Assembly: GCA_964590255.1 (NCBI GenBank)
Contig: CAZPYA010000003.1
Span: forward strand, 1 to 64,000
DNA length: 64,000 nt
Direction of reading: 5' to 3'
Source: JAKIYB01 sp964590255
GTDB taxonomy: Bacteria; Armatimonadota; Hebobacteria; CAIYQO01
In this document: positions 45,124 through 54,152 of the stretch, one piece after another
Layout of the letters: every line of letters starts with the position of its first letter
Position numbering within the stretch: the stretch's first letter is position 1
Translations under genes and position numbers: made by a program
The notes under the pieces: model-generated
What the model was told of the DNA's origin: nothing
Seen by the model: only the letters and a program-made list of their open reading frames with translations
Database searches by the model: none

Positions 45124-46488
45124 ATGACAACGCCATCTGTGCAAGAACAGCCATACGCGTACCAGGATCCTGATCAACCGCCACGCAAAGGGCTCTCTTT
45201 GCGTCGCAACTTCTCATGGACGCTGGTCGGCAACATCATCTATGCCGGATGCCAGTGGGCAATGCTGATGCTCATCGCGAAAATCGGCAATCCTGAGATG
45301 GTTGGGCGTTTTGCGCTTGGTTTGGCGATCACGGCACCCATCATCATGTTCAGCAACCTCGATCTGCGCGTCGTCCAGGCGACGGATGCTCGAGAGGACT
45401 ACACCTTTCGTTCGTATCTCGCGCTACGCGTAATCACGACCTCCCTTGCTACGCTGGTCATCGTGGGTATCGTGGTATGCGCACGGTACCCCTGGGAGAC
45501 GATGCTGACGGTAATCCTCATCGGTGTCGCCAAGGCGTTTGAGGCGATTAGTGATATCTATTATGGACTGTTTCAGCAGCATGAACGCCTGGATCGCATC
45601 GCGACATCCATGATATTGAAAGGCTTCCTGTCGCTGCTCCTGCTCGGTGCCGGCGTCTATCTCACCGGCAGCATCCTCTGGGGTGCCATCGGGTTGGCAT
45701 GTGCGTGGGCCTTGACGCTGCTCACCTACGATATTCGCAACGCACGCTCGGTGTTGCTCTTGTCAATGCCCGGCGAAGCGCACGCCATCCAGACCGCTCT
45801 GACGCCGCAATGGCATGCGACTCTACTCTGGCAGCTCACCCTGTTCACCCTGCCGCTCGGCGTAATGGTGCTGCTGCAGTCGCTCAACGCGAATATCCCG
45901 CGGTACTTCGTAGATCATCATCTCGGCGAGCACGCGCTGGGTATTTTCGCTGCGTTGACCTACATCATGGTCGCCGGCACCACGATCGTTCGCGCGCTCG
46001 GACAGTCTGCCAGCCCCGTCCTAGCGAAACAGTATGTGGCCGGTCGACTGGTGCCGTTCTTTCGGCTCATCGCCTTGCTCATTGGTACGGGATTCATTAT
46101 TGGTGTTGTCGGCGTCGGCATCGCGGCAGTCGCGGGCCGCTGGATCCTGCGTATCTTGTATACGCCGGAATATGCGAACTACGCATCACTCTTTGTCAGC
46201 CTGATGTTCGCGTCGATCTTCCTATATATCGCGCAATTCCTCGACTACTGTACCACCATTGTCCGCAATTTCCGCGCGCAAATGCTGCTGTCAGTGCTCG
46301 TCACCGGGGTGACATTGGCCCTGTGTGTCTGGCTCATTCCCCGCGCTGGGTTGTTTGGTGCGAGCCAGGCGCTGCTCTGGTGTGGCGTGGTGAAAGTGGT
46401 CGGCAATCTTGCGATTCTCGGGTATGCAGCCCGTGCGGCAAGGCGGACGCTCGCATCCGCGGCGGCTCCCGTGCACCAGGATCTATGA
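45124..46488 (+). CDS. Wzx-type oligosaccharide flippase
   Basis: This membrane protein of about 454 aa has twelve or more hydrophobic segments and the MATE/MOP flippase pattern (LVGNIIYAGCQWAMLMLIAK near the start). It would move lipid-linked repeat units across the inner membrane. The start is uncertain: 45124 (MTTPSVQEQ), 45106 or a GTG at 45037 overlapping the upstream gene are all in frame and none has a strong ribosome-binding site. Its stop overlaps the next start as ATGA. From here to 48956 the base composition is less GC-rich than flanking genes, as often seen in laterally acquired polymer cores. Confidence 0.87.
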   Translation: MTTPSVQEQPYAYQDPDQPPRKGLSLRRNFSWTLVGNIIYAGCQWAMLMLIAKIGNPEMVGRFALGLAITAPIIMFSNLDLRVVQATDAREDYTFRSYLALRVITTSLATLVIVGIVVCARYPWETMLTVILIGVAKAFEAISDIYYGLFQQHERLDRIATSMILKGFLSLLLLGAGVYLTGSILWGAIGLACAWALTLLTYDIRNARSVLLLSMPGEAHAIQTALTPQWHATLLWQLTLFTLPLGVMVLLQSLNANIPRYFVDHHLGEHALGIFAALTYIMVAGTTIVRALGQSASPVLAKQYVAGRLVPFFRLIALLIGTGFIIGVVGVGIAAVAGRWILRILYTPEYANYASLFVSLMFASIFLYIAQFLDYCTTIVRNFRAQMLLSVLVTGVTLALCVWLIPRAGLFGASQALLWCGVVKVVGNLAILGYAARAARRTLASAAAPVHQDL

Positions 46489-47723
46489 TGCAGCAAACTC
46501 TACCACGAACTGCGGCGACCAAGGTGTTCCTCGTCAAGGTATTTGCGTTGGCGGCAGCAATGCTGGCAGTCATTCTGCTGCTCATCGGGCGGTGGACGCC
46601 CTTCCGGGGTGAGGATGTCAGTCTGCTATTACAACCCCGTGTCTGGTTACTGTCGCTCCTGGTGTTGCTCGCGGTCCTGCTGAGCCTGGGTGGGGTGACA
46701 CGCAGTCCCCGCGGTGTTCCTCTGCCTGGAGAAACCCTTCTGCTCGGTTGCACAGCGGCTTTCCTGCTGTATACATTCGCCAGTATACTGTGGGCGCCAG
46801 ACCTTGAAGCGGCCGTGCCGAAAGCGGCGGATATCATCATCATCCTCCTTACAGTGGGCTGTTACCGGTATATTCAGCTTGCTTGCGGACGTCTGGCTTT
46901 CCTCGAAGCCTTCTGGGGGAGTCTGCTGCTGGTGGCGACAGTGCTGGCGCTGCTCACCCTCGCGACGGGCATTTCGGCGGATGCCACTCGTACGAACAGT
47001 CTGGGAGGTGGTCCGAATATCTTCGGACGTATCATGGGATTACTCTGCATCGCGGCGTTATACGTCGCGATGCAGCGACGTTGGCGCTGGGCTTACGGCC
47101 TCTTCAGTATTGGCGCGCTCCTCGTCCTCCTCTCCGGTTCGCGCGGCGCGCTCCTCGCGTCTTTCACCGGAGGTATGACGCTCCTCCTTGCCAGCCGCAT
47201 GCGCTGGTATAAGCTTTTCACGCTGGTGTTAGTTAGTCTGGGCCTTGCTGGAACCGCTTTGTATTTTACCCCTCTCGGCCGGCGTGCTCTAGAGACATTT
47301 CAGCAGCGTGTGCTGCTGCTTACGCTGAAGGAACACCACGATGCCGGACGCACAGGCTTGCATGAGAAGGCCATCGCAATGGGCCTTGAGGATCCGCTCA
47401 TCGGTGCCGGCCTCTCTGCGTTCTCGATTCGCACCGGCGATGTCTATCCACATAATGTGTTTCTCGAAATCTTCGCTGAAGGTGGATGCATCGGTCTGCT
47501 ACTGTTTCTTGCGATGCTTGGCGCTACAGGGTTGATGTTTTGGCAGCACCGTGACACACTAAATACGGCTGCAGTCGCGGCCTTCGTGCTCATCTTGGTG
47601 GCCAGTCAGTTCAGCGGTGATCTCTATGATTCGCGCGGCCTATTCCTCTTTCCGATCCTGGCCATTGTCACCGGGACAGGAAGGACGGTTGTACGGCCGA
47701 TGTCCAATCATCCGGGAAAGTGA
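46485..47723 (+). CDS. O-antigen ligase/polymerase-like membrane protein (Wzy/WaaL family)
   Basis: This 412-aa protein has about ten to twelve TM segments, the family's SGSRGALLA motif (about residue 214) and a large loop before VYPHNVFLEIFAEGG, the typical Wzy_C/WaaL signature with a conserved His. In a locus with Wzx and Wzz it is most likely the polymerase. Start at 46485 overlaps the flippase stop by 4 bases, indicating translational coupling; a second Met follows directly. Confidence 0.85.
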   Translation: MMQQTLPRTAATKVFLVKVFALAAAMLAVILLLIGRWTPFRGEDVSLLLQPRVWLLSLLVLLAVLLSLGGVTRSPRGVPLPGETLLLGCTAAFLLYTFASILWAPDLEAAVPKAADIIIILLTVGCYRYIQLACGRLAFLEAFWGSLLLVATVLALLTLATGISADATRTNSLGGGPNIFGRIMGLLCIAALYVAMQRRWRWAYGLFSIGALLVLLSGSRGALLASFTGGMTLLLASRMRWYKLFTLVLVSLGLAGTALYFTPLGRRALETFQQRVLLLTLKEHHDAGRTGLHEKAIAMGLEDPLIGAGLSAFSIRTGDVYPHNVFLEIFAEGGCIGLLLFLAMLGATGLMFWQHRDTLNTAAVAAFVLILVASQFSGDLYDSRGLFLFPILAIVTGTGRTVVRPMSNHPGK

Positions 47724-47735
47724 GGCCAATTTCGT

Positions 47736-48956
47736 ATGAATATTCTCTATATCGTGCAGCATTTAGCGGGGCTGTCCGGTTCCGGCAGCTTGCGGCCGTA
47801 TGAGTTCTCCCAGCGGCTGGTCGCCATGGGACACAAGGTGACCGTGCTCTGCGGCAGTTCCAGCAAGTCATCACCACGGGATATCGCGGAAGCACGGAGC
47901 GTTGGCGTAGAGGTGGTACAGGCGCCAATTCATTACGCGCAGCACCTGTCATACCTGGACCGCCTGCTGGTTTTCCGCCGGTTCATGGTGTGGGCGATTC
48001 GCACCGGAAGAGCTTTGCCAAAGCCGGATATCGTGTTCGCCAGTTCAACCCCGCTCACCATTGGGGAGGTTGGACGTCAAGTGGCGGCGCACCACCGCGT
48101 GCCGTTTGTCTTTGAGGTGCGTGATCTGTGGCCAGAAGTGCCCATTGCGCTTGGTGCACTCAATAATCCCATCCTGCGTTGGATGGCCAACCGCATGGCT
48201 CGGCACGTCTACGGTGCCGCGGATCATGTTGTCGCCCTCTCGCCGGGGATGCGGGATGGCGTGTTGGCCTGGGGCGTACCAGTGGACCGCATCACGGTGA
48301 TCCCGAACTGCAGCGACACGCACCTCTTCGGTGGACAGGCGGGACGCGAGGAAGTGCGTGCCCAATACGGCGTTGAATCCAGTCTCTTTTGCATCCACCC
48401 TGGCGCCATGGGACTGGTCAATGGCCTGGATTACCTACTCGAGTGCGGCAAGGAGCTAGATGCGCGCGGCGTGACCGATATCCACATTGCGCTCATTGGC
48501 GATGGCACGCAAAAGAGTCGGTTGATAGCACGGCTGGCACAAGAGCAGATTCGTTCAGTCACTATCCACGATTCCATACAAAAGCGTGAGATGCCGCGGT
48601 TGCTGGCCGCCGCGGATGTTGGCATTGTCTCGGTAATGCCGCATCCCGCGATGGAAGCGAACTCGGCGAATAAATTCTTCGATTTTCTCGCCGCCGGCAT
48701 CCCGGTTCTGTTGAATTATGGCGGCTGGCAGGCGGAAGCGCTACACACGGCACAGGCCGGCCTCAGTGTGTCACCGCATGAGCCTGTCGCTATGGCTGAT
48801 GTGCTGATGACGCTGCGGGATGACCCTGAGGCCCGAAAGACCATGGGACGCAATGGCCGCCGACTCGCCGAAGAAGAGTATGACCGCGACTTACTCGCGC
48901 ATAAGCTAGAAGGAGTGTTGACCAGGGTTGCAGATGCTCGTGCGCACCGTGCGTAG
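47736..48956 (+). CDS. glycosyltransferase family 4
   Basis: This 406-aa GT-B enzyme begins MNILYIVQHLAGLSGSGSLRP, contains FEVRDLWPEVPIALG as in WbuB-like transferases, and has the C-terminal nucleotide-sugar site EANSANKFFDFLAAGIPVLL with the EX7E-like pair. It adds one sugar to the lipid-linked intermediate on the cytoplasmic face. It is the only recognisable glycosyltransferase in the cluster. Its start is 12 bases after the Wzy-type gene. Confidence 0.9.
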   Translation: MNILYIVQHLAGLSGSGSLRPYEFSQRLVAMGHKVTVLCGSSSKSSPRDIAEARSVGVEVVQAPIHYAQHLSYLDRLLVFRRFMVWAIRTGRALPKPDIVFASSTPLTIGEVGRQVAAHHRVPFVFEVRDLWPEVPIALGALNNPILRWMANRMARHVYGAADHVVALSPGMRDGVLAWGVPVDRITVIPNCSDTHLFGGQAGREEVRAQYGVESSLFCIHPGAMGLVNGLDYLLECGKELDARGVTDIHIALIGDGTQKSRLIARLAQEQIRSVTIHDSIQKREMPRLLAAADVGIVSVMPHPAMEANSANKFFDFLAAGIPVLLNYGGWQAEALHTAQAGLSVSPHEPVAMADVLMTLRDDPEARKTMGRNGRRLAEEEYDRDLLAHKLEGVLTRVADARAHRA

Positions 48957-49009
48957 GCCAATCTCCGTGTGCAAAGCTTGGCGATAGCTTCAATCGTCCG
49001 GACCCCAAA

Positions 49010-49038
49010 TTGTCATCCCGGCACAAAACGTCTACAAT
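49010..49038 (+). promoter_or_regulatory. sigma70-type promoter of the aminotransferase unit
   Basis: TTGTCA (49010-49015) and TACAAT (49033-49038) are 17 bases apart, with a short leader to the GTG at 49075. It separates the second transcription unit of the exopolysaccharide region from the first. Confidence 0.6.
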
Positions 49039-49074
49039 GATTCAAAGCATGATGGTCGCAGCAAAGGAACACTC

Positions 49075-50238
49075 GTGATTATCGACGCCGCCGTGCAGCA
49101 GTCGCAGACGCTGCAGTTCAGTTTAAAAGCGCAGGAGCTGAAGAAGCAGGGACGTGACATCATTTCGCTGGGGTTGGGCGAGCCGGATTACGACACCCCC
49201 GACCACATCAAACAGGCGGCAGCCGACGCGCTGGCGGCGGGGCTGACGCGCTACGGCGCGGCGCCGGGCCTGCCCGAGCTGCGCGAACTGGTGGCGTGCA
49301 AGCTGCAGGCGGACAACGGCATTCCCGCAAAAGCGAACGAGGTGCTCATCGTGCCGGGGGCAAAGAACGCACTGTTCCTGGCCTGCGCCGCGGTGCTGCG
49401 TCCGGGTGACGAGGTGATCAACCTCACCCCATGCTACGTCAGCAACGTGCCCATTTTGAAGCTGGCCGAGCCGGGGTGCGTCATCCGCAACATCCCACTG
49501 CTGCCCGACACCTTTCGGCTGGACCGCGACCGCATCCTGGCGGCGCTGACGCCAGCCACCCGTCTCCTCCTCATCAACTACCCGAACAACCCGAGCGGGA
49601 AGATGCTGGACGCCGACGACGCCGTCTTCCTGCGCGGCGCTATCGCCGAGCGCGACTGCTACCTGCTCTCCGACGAGATCTACGAGCGGCTGGCCATCGC
49701 CGACACGGCGCACATCTCGCCGGCGGCTTTCCCGGAGATCGCCGCGCAGGTCATCACCGTCAACGGCTTCAGCAAGTCCTACTCGATGACCGGCTGGCGC
49801 ATCGGCTACACCCACGCCGCGCCGGCGGTCACCGCGGTGATGCTGAAGATTCACCAGCAGCTCAACACGAACACCGCCGCCTTCATCCAGAAGGCCGCCG
49901 TCGCCGCGCTGGCCGGCCCGCAGGAGCGCCTGCACCAGTTCATCGGTGACCTGAAATCCCGCGCTAAGTTGTATAATGACTTCTGCGCCCGCACGCCGTC
50001 GGTGCGCACCGCGCCGGTGGAAGGCGGCTTCTTCGGCTTCCTGCACGTCGGCGCGGCGGGGATGGCCTCCGACGCCTTCGCCACCGCGCTGCTCGAAGAC
50101 ACCGGCGTGGCGGTGATCCCCGGCGTTTCCTTCGGCGACGATTTCGACGCCTGGGTGCGCATCTCGCTGGCCGCCTCCACCGCCGAGTTGACCGAGGGGT
50201 TGAAGCGGATTGGGGAGTTTATGGGACGGCATGCGTGA
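49075..50238 (+). CDS. class I PLP-dependent aminotransferase
   Basis: This 387-aa fold-type I aminotransferase has the family motifs GLGEPDYDTPDH, NYPNNPSGK, SDEIYERL and the PLP lysine K234 in NGFSKSYSMTGWRIGY. It is most like aspartate or related amino-acid aminotransferases, not the sugar-aminotransferase (DegT) family. A role in making a precursor for the polymer is therefore only possible, not shown. GTG start with AAAGGA upstream and a candidate promoter at 49010-49038. Confidence 0.9.
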   Translation: MIIDAAVQQSQTLQFSLKAQELKKQGRDIISLGLGEPDYDTPDHIKQAAADALAAGLTRYGAAPGLPELRELVACKLQADNGIPAKANEVLIVPGAKNALFLACAAVLRPGDEVINLTPCYVSNVPILKLAEPGCVIRNIPLLPDTFRLDRDRILAALTPATRLLLINYPNNPSGKMLDADDAVFLRGAIAERDCYLLSDEIYERLAIADTAHISPAAFPEIAAQVITVNGFSKSYSMTGWRIGYTHAAPAVTAVMLKIHQQLNTNTAAFIQKAAVAALAGPQERLHQFIGDLKSRAKLYNDFCARTPSVRTAPVEGGFFGFLHVGAAGMASDAFATALLEDTGVAVIPGVSFGDDFDAWVRISLAASTAELTEGLKRIGEFMGRHA

Positions 50239-50268
50239 AGGTGATGATGCGGTTCCGGCAGCAGAAGA

Positions 50269-50337
50269 CGGATAAATGGTGACAGGAACCGTTTATCTGA
50301 TGGATGCATAACCAGTTGGAAACTGGTGGCAACACGG
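50269..50337. repeat. degenerate family A mismatch-stem hairpin
   Basis: The left arm AAATGGTGACAGGAACCG (about 50275-50292) matches the copies at 31734 and 61759. The right arm is decayed (GGAAACTGGTGGCAAC). Confidence 0.6.
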
Positions 50338-50384
50338 AGACAGTGAAGTCGGGATTTCTGGTGCCATCGGCAGTCGCGCGGACC

Positions 50385-50413
50385 CCTCCCCCTCCCCTAG
50401 CAGGAGAGGGGAG
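50385..50413. repeat. short CCCCTC...GAGGGG repeat fragment
   Basis: A C-rich run ending CTCCCCT and AGGAGAGGGGAG form a short hairpin of the same kind as at 1419-1516. Confidence 0.5.
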
Positions 50414-50506
50414 CTATCCAGTGGAAGGGATTACATTAGGGGCCGTAGTGGCATACATGTGGCAAAGTGTAATTCGGGGCTTGATCGCAATAATGAGGCG
50501 CAATTT

Positions 50507-51505
50507 ATGATCCGAGTTCTATTAACCCGCGCATTTTTCGCCGAGGACCTGGCCTTTTTACAGGCCGGGCTGCGGCCGGACGTCGAGCTGATCGTGCCAC
50601 CAGCCTTCACGCCGGAGGCGCTGGCGGAGGCGGTGGGCGAAGCCGACGTGCTGTTGGGCGACAATATCACCCGCGAGTTGCTGGCGCGCGGCACGCGGCT
50701 GCGCCTCATTCAGGTGCCGTGGACGGGCGTCGATCGGCTGGACTTTGCGCTGTTGCGCGACTTCAACGTGCCGGTGTGCAATTCGCACAGTAACGCGCTG
50801 CCGGTAGCGGAGATGGCGGTGAGCTTGATGCTGGCCATCACGAAAAAAATCCCGCTGCACGACGCGCGGCTGCGCCAGGGCAACTGGATGCGCCCGACGC
50901 GCGGCGAGCCGGATTCGCACGTGCCGCCGACGCTGGTCAGCGGGCGAACCGCCGGCTTCATCGGCTTCGGCGCCATCGCCCGGCTCATCGCCGAGTTGCT
51001 GGGTGGGTTTCACATGCGCTTTATCGCCACCGACGCCCGCACGGGTGAAACGCCCGCGCCGTTGGACGCTGTCTACCCGCCCGACGCGGTGACCGAGGTC
51101 GCGGCGCAAAGCGACATCCTCTTCGTCACCGTGCCGCTCACCCCCGCCACCCGCGGGCTGGTGAACGCCGACATCTTCGCGGTGATGCAGCCATCCGCCT
51201 ATCTCATCAACACCTCGCGCGGCGAGGTGGTCGACGAAGCGGCGCTCTACGCCGCGCTAAGCACGCGGCAAATCGCTGGTGCCGGCATCGACACCTGGTA
51301 TCAGTATCCGAAGGCGGGCGAGGCGGCGACGCTGCCCTCGGCGCGCTTTCCCTTCCACGAACTGGACAACCTGGTGCTGTCGCCGCACCGCGCGGGTTTC
51401 GCGGAAGGTCTACTGCCGCACCTGCAGGACGTCATCGACAATCTCAACCGCCTGGCCGCCGGCGACGCGCCGCGCAACCAGGTGGACGTGACCGCGGGGT
51501 TTTAA
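50507..51505 (+). CDS. D-isomer-specific 2-hydroxyacid dehydrogenase
   Basis: This 332-aa protein has the NAD-binding motif GFIGFGAIARLIAELL, the catalytic Arg in NTSRGEVVDEAAL and the catalytic His in SPHRAGFAEG. It oxidises or reduces a 2-hydroxy or 2-keto acid with NAD(H). The start at 50507 (MIRVLLTRAFF) is preceded by GAGG; sixteen more in-frame residues back to 50459 lack a binding site. The next gene begins 5 bases after its stop, so it is co-transcribed with the phosphoglycosyl transferase, which may be incidental. Confidence 0.87.
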   Translation: MIRVLLTRAFFAEDLAFLQAGLRPDVELIVPPAFTPEALAEAVGEADVLLGDNITRELLARGTRLRLIQVPWTGVDRLDFALLRDFNVPVCNSHSNALPVAEMAVSLMLAITKKIPLHDARLRQGNWMRPTRGEPDSHVPPTLVSGRTAGFIGFGAIARLIAELLGGFHMRFIATDARTGETPAPLDAVYPPDAVTEVAAQSDILFVTVPLTPATRGLVNADIFAVMQPSAYLINTSRGEVVDEAALYAALSTRQIAGAGIDTWYQYPKAGEAATLPSARFPFHELDNLVLSPHRAGFAEGLLPHLQDVIDNLNRLAAGDAPRNQVDVTAGF

Positions 51506-51510
51506 CGACT

Positions 51511-52245
51511 ATGGTAGACTTCTACGCACCCGAGATCGCCGCCGCGCTCAAGGAAAACCCGCCGCTGCCGCGCAAAACGGGGTATGACCTGCTTGTGCGC
51601 GCCATCGACATCCTCGCCGCCGGGCTGGCGCTGGTGGTGTTCGGCGCGCCGATGCTGGCCATCGCTATCGCCATCAAGCTGCAGGACGGCGGGTCGGTCT
51701 TCTTCCGCCAGGAGCGTATGGGCAAGGACGGCAAGGCCTTCCGTATCTTCAAGTTCCGCTCGATGATCGTCAACGCCGAGCAGACCGGCGCGAAGTGGCG
51801 GATGACGAAGGGCGACAGCCGCGTCACCCGCATCGGCAAGCTGCTGCGCGAATTCCACCTGGACGAACTGCCGCAGCTCTTCAACGTGCTGTCCGGGCAG
51901 ATGTCGCTGGTGGGCCCGCGTCCGGCGCTCATGTTCCAGCAGGACTACTACGAAGCGTGGGAGAAGCCGCGACTGGCGGTGACGCCGGGCATGACCGGGC
52001 TGTCGCAGGTGTCCGGCGGCAACGCCCTCAACTGGGACGAGCGCATCCTTATCGACGTCTATTATGTGCGCCATCGCACCGTGGGAATGTACCTGTCCAT
52101 CCTCATCCGTACCGTGCTGCAGATCTTCGTAAAAAAGGGCATCTACACCAAGGACGGCGCGGTGAAGGGCTGGACGCGTGGCGTGCCCGACTGGTATACC
52201 GAAGGCGAAGCGAAGCCGAAAGACGAGGTGACCACCAATGCTTGA
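51511..52245 (+). CDS. small monotopic phosphoglycosyl transferase (initiating sugar-phosphate transferase)
   Basis: This 244-aa PglC/WcaJ-like enzyme moves a sugar-1-phosphate from a UDP-sugar to undecaprenyl phosphate, starting each repeat unit. One hydrophobic re-entrant segment (about 34-55) precedes FRQERMGKDGKAFRIFKFRS. The catalytic Asp118-Glu119 dyad is in HLDELPQL, followed by GQMSLVGPRP. It lacks the extra N-terminal helices of WcaJ, so it is the minimal form. The GNAT gene overlaps its end by 8 bases. It supplies the substrate for the glycosyltransferase at 47736. Confidence 0.93.
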   Translation: MVDFYAPEIAAALKENPPLPRKTGYDLLVRAIDILAAGLALVVFGAPMLAIAIAIKLQDGGSVFFRQERMGKDGKAFRIFKFRSMIVNAEQTGAKWRMTKGDSRVTRIGKLLREFHLDELPQLFNVLSGQMSLVGPRPALMFQQDYYEAWEKPRLAVTPGMTGLSQVSGGNALNWDERILIDVYYVRHRTVGMYLSILIRTVLQIFVKKGIYTKDGAVKGWTRGVPDWYTEGEAKPKDEVTTNA

Positions 52246-52780
52246 TGCGACACAAATTTACCTGCGCCCGCTGGAAGAGCCGGACCTGCCGCTGCGCGTG
52301 AAATGGGTGAATGACCCGGATATCCGCCCGATGCTGATGTTCGACTACCCGATCTCGCTGGCAAAAACCCGCGCCTGGTTCCAGAAGGCAGTGACGGATT
52401 CGACGAAAGTCAACTTCTCCATCGTCGACAAGGAAACCGACCGGGTCATCGGCATGACCGGGCTCATCGAGATCAATATCAAGCACCAGCGCGCCCAGCT
52501 CTACATCACCATCGGCGAGAAGGAATACTGGGGCCACCGCCTGGCCGACGAGGTGATCCAACTGGTGCTGGAATACGGCTTCATCGAGCTGAACCTGAAC
52601 AAGATCTACCTCTACACCCTGCCCGCCAACGAGCGCGGCCGCAAGGTCTACGCCCGTAACGGCTTCGTCACCGAAGGCGTGCTGCGCCAGCACTACTACT
52701 GCGTGGGCGCCTACCAGGACCTGACCCAGCAAAGCGTGCTGCGCGCCGAATGGGAAGCCCGGCAGGCCGAACGATCATAA
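52238..52780 (+). CDS. GNAT-family N-acetyltransferase (RimJ/PseH-like)
   Basis: This 180-aa protein has the GNAT pattern: IYLRPLEEPDLPLRVKWVND at the start, YWGHRLADEVIQLVLEYGF as acetyl-CoA-binding region, and LNLNKIYLYTLPANERGRK. Members next to phosphoglycosyl transferases usually acetylate an amino sugar. Its start lies inside the phosphoglycosyl transferase gene (8-base overlap), supporting a joint role in building the polymer precursor. Confidence 0.88.
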   Translation: MLDATQIYLRPLEEPDLPLRVKWVNDPDIRPMLMFDYPISLAKTRAWFQKAVTDSTKVNFSIVDKETDRVIGMTGLIEINIKHQRAQLYITIGEKEYWGHRLADEVIQLVLEYGFIELNLNKIYLYTLPANERGRKVYARNGFVTEGVLRQHYYCVGAYQDLTQQSVLRAEWEARQAERS

Positions 52781-52789
52781 ACGGCCGCC

Positions 52790-52990
52790 CAGTCGGCGCA
52801 GGCCGACTTCGTCTCTCCAGCCCCGGATTTCAATCCGGGGAACCAAGGTGACCGGTCGAAACCAGACGATACCGGTAATCATGAATCACAGAGCATCAAT
52901 CCGGGGAACCAGGGGCATCGAACTATCCGTCAAAACCCCCTTCAGGGGGCGTAGTTCAGTAGCCCGGCCATTTATGACCGGACGGCGGCG
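52790..52990. repeat. intergenic repeat-rich segment between acetyltransferase and ATP-grasp genes
   Basis: It contains GTCGGCGCAGGCCGAC, a perfect CCCCGGATTTCAATCCGGGG hairpin, a second AATCCGGGGAACCA copy about 70 bases on, CCCCCTTCAGGGGG and CCGGCCATTTATGACCGG. They are several unrelated short palindromes close together. Confidence 0.7.
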
Positions 52991-53007
52991 GGGCTTGGGA
53001 ATTATCA

Positions 53008-54039
53008 ATGATGAACATTCTTTTCACCTGCGCCGGTCGGCGCAACTATTTGCTGCAGTATTTCCGCGAGGCGCTGGGGGGGCGAGGGCAGGTCTTCGCC
53101 ACTGATGCCTCGCCCACCGCGCCGGCGATGATGGAGGCAGACCGCGCCTTCGTGGTGCCATACGTCAGCGATCCGACCTATTTCGACGTGATCATCGGGC
53201 TGGCGCGGGAGCACAACGCGCAAATGCTTATCTCGCTGAACGACCTGGAGCTGCCGTTCCTGGCTCGCGAAAAGGGGCGGCTGCAGGCGATGGGCATCCT
53301 GCCCATCGTCTCCGATCCATGGGTCATCGACGCCTGCTTCGACAAAGCGCGCACGGCGGAGCTGCTGACGGAGATCGGGCTGGCAACGCCGAAAACCTGC
53401 CTGACGCTGGACGACGCGCAGGCGGCGCTGGCGTCGGGCGAGTTGGCCTTCCCGCTGGTGGTGAAGCCGCGCTGGGGCACCGGCTCCATCGGGCTGGAGT
53501 TCCCGCAGGACATGCGCGAGCTGGAACTAGCCTACGCGCTGGTGTCGCTGCGCCTGTCGCGCACCATCATCGCCGAAGCAAGCGCCGCCGATCCCGGTCG
53601 CGGCGTGCTCATCCAGGGGCGGCTGCCCGGCCAGGAATACGGCCTGGACATCGTGAACGACCTGGACGGCAACCACGTGACCACCTTCGTAAAGAAGAAG
53701 CTGGCCATGCGCGCCGGCGAAACAGACAAGGCGGAAACCGTCGACGAGCCCGTGCTGCGCGAGATCGGCGCCCGCATCGCCGCCCGCCTGCGCCACGTCG
53801 GCAACCTGGACTGCGACGTCTTCATGACCCCAGACGGCCCGGCCGTGCTGGAACTGAATCCGCGCTTCGGTGGCGGCTATCCCTTCTCACATGTCGCCGG
53901 CGCGAACCTGCCCGCCGCCTTCCTCGCCTGGGTGGAGCGACGCACGCCCGATCCGGCGTGGCTGCGCGTGACCCCCGGCATTATCGCCGCGAAGTGTGAT
54001 CGGCTCGTCGCGCGGTCGCGGGCAGAGATTGGTGCGTAA
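53008..54039 (+). CDS. ATP-grasp ligase (carbamoyl-phosphate-synthase-like / PylC-type)
   Basis: This 343-aa protein has an N-terminal Rossmann-like domain (MNILFTCAGRRNYLLQYF), an ATP-grasp core (FPLVVKPRWGTGSIGLEFP; IQGRLPGQEYGLDIVNDL) and the metal-binding end (VLELNPRFGGGYPFSHVAG). Such enzymes form amide or ester bonds through an acyl-phosphate. In polysaccharide loci they often attach an amino acid to a uronic acid or amino sugar. Following a UDP-sugar dehydrogenase and acetyltransferase, that role is reasonable here, but the substrate is not shown by the sequence. Confidence 0.88.
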   Translation: MMNILFTCAGRRNYLLQYFREALGGRGQVFATDASPTAPAMMEADRAFVVPYVSDPTYFDVIIGLAREHNAQMLISLNDLELPFLAREKGRLQAMGILPIVSDPWVIDACFDKARTAELLTEIGLATPKTCLTLDDAQAALASGELAFPLVVKPRWGTGSIGLEFPQDMRELELAYALVSLRLSRTIIAEASAADPGRGVLIQGRLPGQEYGLDIVNDLDGNHVTTFVKKKLAMRAGETDKAETVDEPVLREIGARIAARLRHVGNLDCDVFMTPDGPAVLELNPRFGGGYPFSHVAGANLPAAFLAWVERRTPDPAWLRVTPGIIAAKCDRLVARSRAEIGA

Positions 54040-54070
54040 CAGCGTCCATATCCGTGGACAATCCCGTACC

Positions 54071-54099
54071 TTGCTCCAGCGACGGAAAACAGGTATGAT
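54071..54099 (+). promoter_or_regulatory. candidate sigma70-type promoter of the FKBP gene
   Basis: TTGCTC (54071-54076) and TATGAT (54094-54099) are 17 bases apart, shortly before the ribosome-binding site at 54138. Confidence 0.55.
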
Positions 54100-54152
54100 G
54101 GCGCTTCGTGTGCCCGATACTGGGGGCAACGCGCGCATGAAAGGTGGCAGAT

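Noticed and set aside
52781..53007. tRNA gene in the palindrome-rich gap
   Set aside because: Several short stems are present but no cloverleaf, no TTCGA loop and no anticodon arm of the right spacing.
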